Origin: Bacillota bacterium
Lineage (GTDB): Bacteria; Bacillota; Clostridia; Peptostreptococcales; Anaerovoracaceae
DNA length: 9,772 nucleotides
Reading direction: 5' to 3'
Assembly: GCA_017386805.1 (NCBI GenBank)
Contig: JAFOGM010000288.1
Coordinates: 1-9,772 of the forward strand
Shown: positions 1 to 5,853 of the stretch, piece by piece
How positions within the stretch are numbered: the first letter of the stretch is position 1
Layout of the letters: each line of letters begins with the position of its first letter
The notes under the pieces: generated by a model
Databases searched by the model: none
What the model was told of the DNA's origin: nothing
Seen by the model: the letters and a program-made list of their open reading frames with translations, nothing else
Position numbers and translations under genes: made by a program

Positions 1-1
1 A

Positions 2-30
2 TTGCTTTTTTGGTAATGTGCTGATAGAAT
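2..30 (+). promoter_or_regulatory. Possible promoter for the rsmD-coaD operon
   Basis: A weak -35 hexamer TTGCTT (2-7) is followed after 17 bases by TAGAAT (25-30). An upstream TG (22-23) gives an extended -10. The element sits about 25 bases before the rsmD start. Only half of the -35 matches consensus, and the upstream gene lies outside the window, so the operon could instead begin further upstream. Confidence 0.35.
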
Positions 31-54
31 ATTATAGTTAGAAAGGGGAAAGCC

Positions 55-621
55 ATGCGTATTATCTCTGGAAAATTAAAAGGAAGAAGATTGAACACGC
101 CGGCTGACCAACGAATCCGTCCCACAACGGATAAAGTGAAAGAAGCGGTGTTCAGCATGATCAACGGCTGGATCGATGAAGACAGCATCTGCATCGATCT
201 GTTTTCCGGTACCGGAAACCTTGGTCTGGAAGCCATCAGCCGCGGCGCAAAAACCGTGTATTTCTGCGATAACCACAGAGAAAGCATCAGTCTGACCAAG
301 TCCAATATCCGCCATTGCGGTGTGGAAAATCAGTCCATCATCCTGACCGGTGATTACAAGATGACTCTGGAAAAAATCGATCAGAAAGCGGACGTGATCT
401 TTGTGGATCCGCCTTACCATGAACAACTGGTTCCAAAGGTTTTGGAACGTATTATGGAGACTGATAAGCTCCAGCCCTGAGGGATCGTGGTAGCGGAACA
501 TTTAGTGGATGATGTCCTTCCGCAGGAAGTCTGTGGACTGGAACTCATCAAAGAACGAAAGTACGGAACCATTCTCGTTGCTGTCTATGGCTATCCGGAA
601 GACGAAGAGGACGAAGAATAA
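55..621 (+). pseudogene. rsmD: 16S rRNA (guanine(966)-N2)-methyltransferase RsmD, frame broken by in-frame TGA
   Basis: RsmD (YlbH in B. subtilis) uses S-adenosylmethionine to methylate G966 of 16S rRNA in the assembling 30S subunit. The frame has the family N-terminus (MRIISGKLKGRRL), the RPTTDKVKEA segment, the SAM-binding motif DLFSGTGNLGLEA (residues 48-60) and the catalytic DPPY motif (118-121). A TGA at 478-480 ends the open frame after 141 residues. The same frame then continues for 46 more codons that read as a normal RsmD C-terminus (GIVVAEH, later ERKYGT) and ends at TAA 619-621. The restored length of about 188 codons matches the family. The start at 55 is supported by AAAGGGGA at 43-49. 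The next gene, coaD, starts one base after the TAA, the usual pairing. Possible explanations are a sequencing error, a recent nonsense mutation or UGA readthrough; the sequence alone cannot decide. A 141-residue product would lack the last strands of the methyltransferase fold. Confidence 0.85.
478..480 (+). other. In-frame TGA within rsmD
   Basis: This codon interrupts the RsmD frame between LQP and GIVVAEH. By recollection of the family, the position is often Gly (the 'PGG' turn before the strand leading to the AEH motif) or an acidic residue, as in B. subtilis YlbH. A single G-to-T change from GGA would create TGA. The codon is followed by GGG. TGA acts as a normal stop at the end of ylbJ here, so a wholesale change of code is unlikely. 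Confidence 0.85.
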
Positions 622-622
622 G

Positions 623-1117
623 ATGAAGAAAGTTCTGTTTGCGGGATCCTTTGACCCGATTACCTGCGGTCATCTGGACCTGATCAACCGTGCATCTCTG
701 CTTTGTGAAACCATCGTAGTAGGTGTAGTGGAAAACAAATCGAAAGTACCGTATTTCACCGTGGAAGAGCGGATGAACATGATCCGTGAAGCCACTGCAC
801 ATCTGGACAATGTGGAAATCGACTGCTTCAGCGGTCTTTTGGCAGATTACGTCAATGCCAATGGAATCCAGGCTGTAGTTCGCGGCCTGAGAGCGACCAC
901 AGACTTTGAATATGAGATCCAGATGGCTCAGATGAATGACCGATTATATAATGATGGGATCGAAACCATCTTCTTGATGACGACCCCGGACCATTCCTTT
1001 ATCAGCTCCAGTATGATCAAGGAAGTCTTCTTACTGGGAGGAACCGTGGAAGGCCTGGTACCGGAGAACGTACTTCAGTACATGAAGGAAAAGCGTGAAC
1101 AAAAGGGAGGAAAATAA
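623..1117 (+). CDS. coaD: Phosphopantetheine adenylyltransferase (PPAT)
   Basis: CoaD transfers AMP from ATP to 4'-phosphopantetheine to give dephospho-CoA, the penultimate step of cytosolic coenzyme A synthesis. The 164-residue product matches the usual 155-165. It has the nucleotidyltransferase motif GSFDPITCGH (residues 8-17, the T-x-G-H signature), ENKSK (38-42), RGLR (87-90) and the C-terminal ATP-site segment FISSSMIKEV (126-135). The residue between T and G of the T-x-G-H motif is Cys, where Asn is common. The frame stays open upstream to 509, but I chose the ATG at 623. There the protein starts exactly as the family does (MKKVLFAGSFDP), and the upstream stretch is the C-terminal coding region of rsmD in another frame. 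The start is one base after the rsmD TAA, with GAGG at 606-609 as a distant ribosome binding site, suggesting translational coupling. Confidence 0.97.
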   Translation: MKKVLFAGSFDPITCGHLDLINRASLLCETIVVGVVENKSKVPYFTVEERMNMIREATAHLDNVEIDCFSGLLADYVNANGIQAVVRGLRATTDFEYEIQMAQMNDRLYNDGIETIFLMTTPDHSFISSSMIKEVFLLGGTVEGLVPENVLQYMKEKREQKGGK

Positions 1118-1118
1118 A

Positions 1119-1649
1119 ATGAAAGTTTTGGAATTACTCGATGAAATCGAAGAAATTGTAGATACAGCGCCCGGTTTCCCTATGACCGGTAAGATCATGA
1201 TCGAGGCAGATGAACTGCTGGAAATCGTGAAGGAAATCCGCGTGGAATTGCCCGATGAAATCGAACAGGCCAAGTGGATCAAGGACGAACGTCAGAGAAT
1301 CTTAGATGAAGCAAAGGCTGAATATGAATCTATTCTGAAAGAAGCTCAGGCGAAGGCAGAAGCTCTGGTGGAACAGGATGACATCACTGTAAAGGCGAAG
1401 AAGCGTGCGGATGAAATCATGCGTGTGGCGGATGCCAATGCAAGAAGCCTGAAGATGGGTACTTTCGAATACGTGGATCACATCCTGTACAACTTCCAGG
1501 ACAAGATGGATCAGATGAATGCTGCATATTTCAACGATATGTTCCATCACATCCAGACCACCTTTGACAGCATCAACTCCACCATTTCTCAGAACCGCAG
1601 CGAAATCAAGGAACTGATCTATCAGGCTCAGCTGGATTCTGAAAAATAG
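1119..1649 (+). CDS. Conserved coaD-linked coiled-coil protein of unknown function ('ATPase-like')
   Basis: This 176-residue protein has no signal peptide or membrane segment. It begins MKVLELLDEIEEIVD, followed by a short segment with PGFPMTGKIMIEADE (about 18-32) and LPDEIEQAKWIKDERQRIL (about 44-62). A long Glu/Lys/Ala-rich helix (about 55-105) follows, and then a helical C-terminal part. The charged helical stretch resembles V-type ATPase subunit H/E stalks, F-ATPase subunit b, or DivIVA-like proteins, and relatives in Clostridia are often loosely labelled 'ATPase'. No Walker motif is visible, so that label is not supported. From memory, close relatives sit beside coaD in many Clostridia, which suggests vertical inheritance. 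The ATG at 1119 is chosen over an in-frame ATG at 1095 because AGGGAGG (1104-1110) lies 8 bases upstream of it. The start is one base after the coaD stop, so it is the third gene of the operon. Function is unknown; a structural or scaffold role is only a guess. Confidence 0.85.
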   Translation: MKVLELLDEIEEIVDTAPGFPMTGKIMIEADELLEIVKEIRVELPDEIEQAKWIKDERQRILDEAKAEYESILKEAQAKAEALVEQDDITVKAKKRADEIMRVADANARSLKMGTFEYVDHILYNFQDKMDQMNAAYFNDMFHHIQTTFDSINSTISQNRSEIKELIYQAQLDSEK

Positions 1650-1685
1650 TATCATGCAGTTTATTGCCGAAGCATATGCTAAGGT

Positions 1686-2864
1686 ATGAGACAACGGCAT
1701 GATCAATGGAAAACTGAACATTTCACAGCCGGCGTTCTAGCGATTGCCGGCTGTTTTCTCATGGTGGCTTTTCCCGGTATGACACAGACCGGAGTGAGAG
1801 AGGGACTGGATCTGTTTGTGGAAATCGTGTTTCCTACGATGTTTCCGTTTTTTATACTGTCCAATGTTCTGGCGTTCACCAATGTTCCCGGAAAAATCAG
1901 CAGGGTACTGGAACCTCTTTATGCGACAGTGTTTCAGGTCTGTGGTTACGGAGGTTATGTGGCCATTGTCAGCCTGTTTTCAGGATATCCCATGGCTGCG
2001 AAGCTGGTGGGAGAACTCTGTTGCAGCGGAACGGTGACACCATTGGAAGGGAAAAAGATCCTGACCTGCTCCAGCTTCTGCGGTCCCTTATTTATCGTTG
2101 GGACGGTGGGGACGGCCATGTTGGGAGAGCCTTTGTACGGAGGTATGATCCTGGCTGGACATTATCTGGGGGCAATCGCCAACGGCCTGATTTTCAATCG
2201 GTTTCTGTGTTCCCCGGCAACCGCCTTCGGCGGCTCCATCCCGCAGGGAATACCGAAGAAAGAAAGTGAAAGAGATTCCTTATTTCAGATCCTCACCAAT
2301 GGGATCCTGCGAGCCTTTTCCTCCATGGGACTGATCTGCGGATATATCGTTTTGTTCTCTGTATTCACTGTGTTTCTTCGGAGGATCGGTTTGGGACCGA
2401 TGATCACCGGAGCCTTGGAAATGACTCTGGGATGCCAGGCGGCTGCCAGTGCAGAGAAGATCACGATCCTGGGAAGGATATCTCTATGCGCCTTTCTTGT
2501 AAGCTTTGGAGGTATTTCCATCGCAGGGCAAAGTCTTTCCATGCTGGCAGGAAGTGGAATCGGGGCAAGAGACTATATGCAGATCAAACTTTCCCACGGT
2601 ATTTTGGCTGGAATTCTGACGTATTTGTTAGGTTTTTCCTTGGAGCAATTTGGCCTCTTTGATTTGACGGCGGCTGTGGTTTATGGAACGGATCTGTTGT
2701 GGATCCAACAGCTTGGAAGACTTCACCAACAGATCTATACAGGAAAATCCATGATCGTTGTGGTATGTTTGATGGGATTCCTCGTTGGAATGGATCATCT
2801 CATCCACGGCAGTTATGAGAAATTACATACATATATTATAGAAAGAAGAAAAAACGACCGATGA
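1686..2864 (+). CDS. ylbJ: YlbJ-type sporulation integral membrane protein (nucleoside-recognition/Gate family)
   Basis: A 392-residue polytopic membrane protein, close in length to B. subtilis YlbJ (about 408). Hydrophobic helices begin with GVLAIAGCFLMVAF (about 17-30). FPTMFPFFILSNVL and LFSGYPMAAKLVGELC form the first Gate-type unit, and a second unit near the C-terminus carries FGGISIAGQSLSML. YlbJ in B. subtilis is a sigma-E-controlled sporulation protein of unresolved transport role, so its presence hints at, but does not prove, spore formation. The ATG at 1686 is the first possible start, since a TAA in the same frame lies at 1680-1682. Its ribosome binding site is poor (AAGG at 1681-1684, only one base before the ATG). 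The gene's TGA overlaps the ylbM ATG (ATGA at 2861-2864), indicating coupled translation. Confidence 0.88.
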   Translation: MRQRHDQWKTEHFTAGVLAIAGCFLMVAFPGMTQTGVREGLDLFVEIVFPTMFPFFILSNVLAFTNVPGKISRVLEPLYATVFQVCGYGGYVAIVSLFSGYPMAAKLVGELCCSGTVTPLEGKKILTCSSFCGPLFIVGTVGTAMLGEPLYGGMILAGHYLGAIANGLIFNRFLCSPATAFGGSIPQGIPKKESERDSLFQILTNGILRAFSSMGLICGYIVLFSVFTVFLRRIGLGPMITGALEMTLGCQAAASAEKITILGRISLCAFLVSFGGISIAGQSLSMLAGSGIGARDYMQIKLSHGILAGILTYLLGFSLEQFGLFDLTAAVVYGTDLLWIQQLGRLHQQIYTGKSMIVVVCLMGFLVGMDHLIHGSYEKLHTYIIERRKNDR

Positions 2865-4117
2865 AAATTGCAGGGATCATTGCGGAATACAATCCGTTCC
2901 ATAACGGACATAAATATCATTTGGATCAGGTCAAAAAGATCACTGGCGCCGATGCGGTGGTTGCCGTCATCAGCGGTCCGGTCATGCAGCGGGGTGAACC
3001 TGCGCTTTGGGACAAATGGAGCCGTGCCCGTATGGCTGTAGATAACGGGGTGGATCTGGTTCTGGAGCTGCCCTATGCCTTTGCAGTCAACAGTGCGGAG
3101 GAATTTGCCAGAGGCGGGGTTTCCATTCTGGATTCTCTGGGCTGTGTTACGGATCTGGTGTTTGGCTGCGAAAGCGACCCTGAAGCCGTGATTTCCATGG
3201 CAAGACGCTCTGCGGAATGCGAAGCGGAGTTCCAGGAGTTCATTCGAAACGGTTTGGAAGAGGGGCTGAGCTATCCCCAGGCCCGTGGGAAGGCCATGAT
3301 GCGGTTTCTGGGCGAGGAAGCCGGTGATGCGGATCAGCAAGGGTCTTTAGACCTGCCTAATGATATTTTAGCGGTGGAATACGTTCGTCAGCTGGTGCTG
3401 CAGGGATCGGATATGGTTCCTCATGGGATCACCCGCCTTGGCAGTTACCATGATGATGCGGTGCAGAAGACTTTTTCCAGTGCAACCGCAGTCCGAAAGG
3501 CGATTCGAGAAGAGCGTTGGGAGGATGTGGAACGTGCCGTTCCGGTAGAAACTCTGAACGTGATTCATGAATGTCAGGGTGGAAAGGGAATCGATCCCGT
3601 TCGAATGGACAGTATGATCCTTTCCCGTTTATTGATGTTGGGGCCGGAAGGAATAGGAAAGATTTACGGTTGTTCCGAGGGGTTGGAATATCGCATCTGG
3701 AATGCGCTTCCCAAGGCAAGTTCCCTGGAGGAACTTTTGGAATTGACTGCCTCCGGACGATATCCCACGGCAAGGATCCGTAGATTATTGATGCACTGTC
3801 TGGTGGGATTGACCGGAGAACTCTTTGAGGAACTGAAAAAGTGCGCAAACGAAGGAACATTATTCGTTCGCGTTCTGGGATGCAACGAAACAGGGGCCAA
3901 GCTGCTGAAACAGATCAAAAAATCCGAACAAGCTCCTGTTGTGATCACAAATCTGAATAAGGAACGCCTGGAATTCGAGGCTGGGATCCACTGTTTGAAG
4001 CTGGATCTCCGCGCAGCGGAGATTGCCGCCCTGGGAAGGGGAGAACGGCTGTATGACAACTCGGATTTCGTAAAACGTCCATATATAGCGCATAAAACCG
4101 AAAAAAACCACAAATAG
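2861..4117 (+). CDS. tmcAL: tRNA(Met) cytidine acetate ligase TmcAL (YlbM)
   Basis: TmcAL activates acetate with ATP to acetyl-AMP and transfers the acetyl group to the wobble cytidine (C34) of elongator tRNA-Met, giving ac4C without acetyl-CoA. The 418-residue length fits the family (B. subtilis YlbM is about 415). The N-terminus MKIAGIIAEYNPFHNGHKYH contains the nucleotidyltransferase-type HxGH motif (HNGH, residues 14-17), followed by SGPVMQRGEPA (about 39-49) and an ELP segment. The C-terminus LYDNSDFVKRP is also typical. The start overlaps the ylbJ stop by four bases, and a weak purine-rich AGAAAGAAG lies inside the end of ylbJ. It is the last gene of the operon. The next gene, ackA, makes or uses acetate, the substrate of this enzyme; that adjacency is common in Clostridia. 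Confidence 0.95.
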   Translation: MKIAGIIAEYNPFHNGHKYHLDQVKKITGADAVVAVISGPVMQRGEPALWDKWSRARMAVDNGVDLVLELPYAFAVNSAEEFARGGVSILDSLGCVTDLVFGCESDPEAVISMARRSAECEAEFQEFIRNGLEEGLSYPQARGKAMMRFLGEEAGDADQQGSLDLPNDILAVEYVRQLVLQGSDMVPHGITRLGSYHDDAVQKTFSSATAVRKAIREERWEDVERAVPVETLNVIHECQGGKGIDPVRMDSMILSRLLMLGPEGIGKIYGCSEGLEYRIWNALPKASSLEELLELTASGRYPTARIRRLLMHCLVGLTGELFEELKKCANEGTLFVRVLGCNETGAKLLKQIKKSEQAPVVITNLNKERLEFEAGIHCLKLDLRAAEIAALGRGERLYDNSDFVKRPYIAHKTEKNHK

Positions 4118-4120
4118 TGC

Positions 4121-4150
4121 TTGATTTGTTGACAGGCTTCGGGATATAAT
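4121..4150 (+). promoter_or_regulatory. Probable ackA promoter
   Basis: A perfect -10 TATAAT (4145-4150) has TTGATT (4121-4126) 18 bases upstream as a four-of-six -35. A perfect TTGACA also occurs at 4129-4134, but only 10 bases before the TATAAT, too close to pair with it. The element lies just after the tmcAL stop and predicts a leader of roughly 115 bases before ackA. Confidence 0.6.
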
Positions 4151-4271
4151 GTTTCTGGTAATCTTTAATAAAATGTTCGAATTATGTGCTCACGTCGCTG
4201 ACGGGAGACTTTCGCATGATTCGGGGATTGAAAAATAGCTCAATTTACTTATGAATTAAAGGAGAATAGCA
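4151..4271 (+). promoter_or_regulatory. ackA untranslated leader with small hairpin
   Basis: About 115-120 bases separate the -10 box from the ackA ATG. An imperfect hairpin lies at 4189-4207: an eight-pair CTCACGTC/GACGGGAG stem with one A-G mismatch and a GCT triloop. A weaker ATTGA/TCAAT pairing follows at about 4228-4245. There is no T-run after the hairpin, so it is not an intrinsic terminator. I recognise no known riboswitch or T-box here. The ribosome binding site AAAGGAG is at 4258-4264. Confidence 0.35.
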
Positions 4272-5468
4272 ATGAAGGTATTAGTTATCAATTGCGGAAG
4301 CTCTTCCCTGAAGTATCAGGTACTTCAGATGGAAGACGAAACTCTGCTGTGCAAGGGTTTAGTTGAAAGAATCGGTATCGAAGGTTCCGTTCTGAAGCAC
4401 GAAAAGATCGGTCAGGACAAGTTCGTTCTGGAAGTTCCCATGAAGGACCACAAGGATGCGATCGGTCACGTTCTGGATGCAATCGTTGATGCTGAACACG
4501 GTATCGCAGCTTCCATGGCTGAAATCGAAGCAGTAGGTCACCGTGTTGTTCACGCTGGCGAAAAGTATGCTTCCTCCGTTAAGGTTACAGAAGCAGTTAT
4601 GGCAGCTCTGGAAGAATGTACTGAACTGGCTCCTCTGCACAACCCGCCCAACATCCTGGGTATCCGCGCATGTCAGGAACTGATGCCTGAAACTCCGATG
4701 GTAGCTGTATTCGACACCGCATTCCATCAGACTATGCCGGCTGAATCCTACATCTATGCTATTCCTTATGAATACTATGAACAGTACAAGGTAAGAAGAT
4801 ACGGTTTCCACGGTACTTCTCACAAGTACGTTTCCGAAAGAGCAGCTGCTATGCTGGGTAAGCCGCTGGAAGAAACCAAGATCATCACCTGCCACCTGGG
4901 TAACGGTGCTTCCGTTGCTGCTGTTAACGGCGGTAAGTGCGTTGACACTTCCATGGGCTTCACTCCGCTGGAAGGTCTGGTAATGGGTACTCGTTCCGGT
5001 GACATGGACCCCGCTATCGTAACCTTCATCGCTCAGAAGGAAAACCTGTCCAATGCTGACATGAACAACGTTCTGAACAAGAAGTCCGGTATCCTGGGTA
5101 TCTCCGGTATCTCCTCTGACTTCCGTGACGTTGAAGCTGCTGCTGAAGAAGGTAACTACAGAGCACAGCTGGCTGAAAAGGTATTCGCTCACAAGGTTCG
5201 CGGCTACATCGGTTCCTACTTCGCTGAACTGAATGGCTGTGACGCTATCGTATTCACCGCTGGTGTTGGTGAAAACGACAAGGCTATGAGAGCTACTATC
5301 TGCAGCAACATGGAAGCTCTGGGCGTAAAGATTGATCTGGAAAAGAACGATGTAAGAGGTAAGGAAACTGTGATCTCTGCTGACGATTCCAAGGTTAAGG
5401 TTCTGCTGATCCCCACCAACGAAGAGCTGATGATCGCTAGAGACACCGTTGCTCTGGCTAACGCATAA
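4272..5468 (+). CDS. ackA: Acetate kinase
   Basis: AckA interconverts acetyl phosphate plus ADP with acetate plus ATP, the ATP-yielding end of acetate fermentation in the cytosol. The 398-residue product is full length. It has MKVLVINCGSSSLKY with Asn7, GHRVVHAGEKY with Arg91, DTAFHQTMP with Asp148, RRYGFHGTSH with His180, HLGNGAS (209-214), Arg241 in GTRSGDMDP, and NEEL with Glu384; these match known substrate and catalytic positions. The family usually has HGG after GHRVV, while here it is HAG. The ATG at 4272 has AAAGGAG seven bases upstream. Codon choice is far more biased than in the neighbours, with CTG, GTT, GCT, AAC, ATC and TTC dominant, which suggests very high expression. Phosphotransacetylase (pta), the usual partner, is not adjacent. 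There is no terminator after the stop, so transcripts may continue into rpmF. Confidence 0.98.
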   Translation: MKVLVINCGSSSLKYQVLQMEDETLLCKGLVERIGIEGSVLKHEKIGQDKFVLEVPMKDHKDAIGHVLDAIVDAEHGIAASMAEIEAVGHRVVHAGEKYASSVKVTEAVMAALEECTELAPLHNPPNILGIRACQELMPETPMVAVFDTAFHQTMPAESYIYAIPYEYYEQYKVRRYGFHGTSHKYVSERAAAMLGKPLEETKIITCHLGNGASVAAVNGGKCVDTSMGFTPLEGLVMGTRSGDMDPAIVTFIAQKENLSNADMNNVLNKKSGILGISGISSDFRDVEAAAEEGNYRAQLAEKVFAHKVRGYIGSYFAELNGCDAIVFTAGVGENDKAMRATICSNMEALGVKIDLEKNDVRGKETVISADDSKVKVLLIPTNEELMIARDTVALANA

Positions 5469-5487
5469 TAATTTCTAAAAATAAGTA

Positions 5488-5516
5488 TTGACAAGCAGCG
5501 ATGCAGACTATATAAT
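5488..5516 (+). promoter_or_regulatory. Consensus sigma-A-type promoter for rpmF
   Basis: TTGACA (5488-5493) and TATAAT (5511-5516) are both perfect and 17 bases apart, the ideal spacing. It begins 20 bases after the ackA stop. This is the strongest promoter visible in the window and gives rpmF transcription of its own. Confidence 0.85.
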
Positions 5517-5533
5517 TTAATAGTTAGCGTTGA

Positions 5534-5554
5534 AGGGTGCCATTTGAGGACCTT
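5534..5554 (+). promoter_or_regulatory. Hairpin in the rpmF leader
   Basis: AGGGT (5534-5538) pairs with ACCTT (5550-5554, one G-T pair), and CC (5540-5541) pairs with GG (5548-5549). This leaves one bulged G and a six-base loop. The overlapping segment 5543-5557 is also an imperfect palindrome centred on A5550. It starts roughly 10 bases after the expected transcription start and could be a leader structure, but a seven-pair stem can occur by chance. Confidence 0.3.
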
Positions 5555-5600
5555 AAACTGCATAGATAAGTTGATTTAAAAAGCAAAGGAGGTGTCCACA

Positions 5601-5780
5601 ATGGCAGTACCAAAGAGAAAAACTTCCAAGGCGAAGAGAAATTCCAGAAGAAGCGCAAATATGAAGATGTCTGCACCTGCATTATCCGTTTGCCCTCAGT
5701 GCCACGAACCTAAGCTTCCCCATAGAGTATGCCCGAACTGCAATTACTATGATGGAAAAGCTGTCGTAGCTGAAGCATAA
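5601..5780 (+). CDS. rpmF: 50S ribosomal protein L32
   Basis: L32 is a small protein of the large ribosomal subunit. The 59-residue product has the classic basic N-terminus MAVPKRKTSKAKRNSRRS and a zinc ribbon formed by CPQC (Cys31, Cys34) and CPNC (Cys44, Cys47). It is therefore the zinc-binding (C+) form, not the cysteine-free paralogue. The ATG at 5601 is preceded by an excellent AAAGGAGGTG (5585-5594). A GTG in the same frame at 5592 lies inside that site and is not the start. The gene has its own consensus promoter and a terminator follows. The usual upstream partner yceD/ylbN (DUF177) and downstream plsX are absent, so rpmF stands almost alone. Confidence 0.98.
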   Translation: MAVPKRKTSKAKRNSRRSANMKMSAPALSVCPQCHEPKLPHRVCPNCNYYDGKAVVAEA

Positions 5781-5816
5781 TTAATGCAAAGGTAACAAGA
5801 TACGATAATTGCAACT

Positions 5817-5849
5817 AAAACCCTGTTGTTTTATACAACAGGGTTTTTT
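5817..5849 (+). terminator. Intrinsic terminator after rpmF, probably shared with dapA
   Basis: CCCTGTTGT (5821-5829) and ACAACAGGG (5835-5843) form a perfect nine-pair stem with loop TTTAT, followed by six T (5844-5849). Upstream AAAA (5817-5820) extends the pairing and supplies a shorter T-run on the minus strand. It lies between the convergent ends of rpmF and dapA, so it can serve both. Confidence 0.93.
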
Positions 5850-5853
5850 ACTT

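Noticed and set aside
478..480. Selenocysteine insertion at the rsmD TGA
   Set aside because: RsmD has no conserved cysteine here, the position is structural, and I see no convincing bacterial SECIS hairpin immediately after the codon.
76..501. Long minus-strand open frame opposite rsmD
   Set aside because: It mirrors the rsmD coding sequence, has no recognisable motif and no ribosome binding site. It is a shadow frame.
509..622. Possible 38-residue N-terminal extension of CoaD from the ATGATG at 509
   Set aside because: The coaD frame is open there only because it overlaps the conserved rsmD C-terminal coding region. CoaD proteins begin at MKKVLFAGSFDP, corresponding to the ATG at 623.
4359..5192. 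277-codon minus-strand open frame opposite ackA
   Set aside because: The strong codon bias of ackA removes stops on the opposite strand. The translation is low-complexity and resembles no family.
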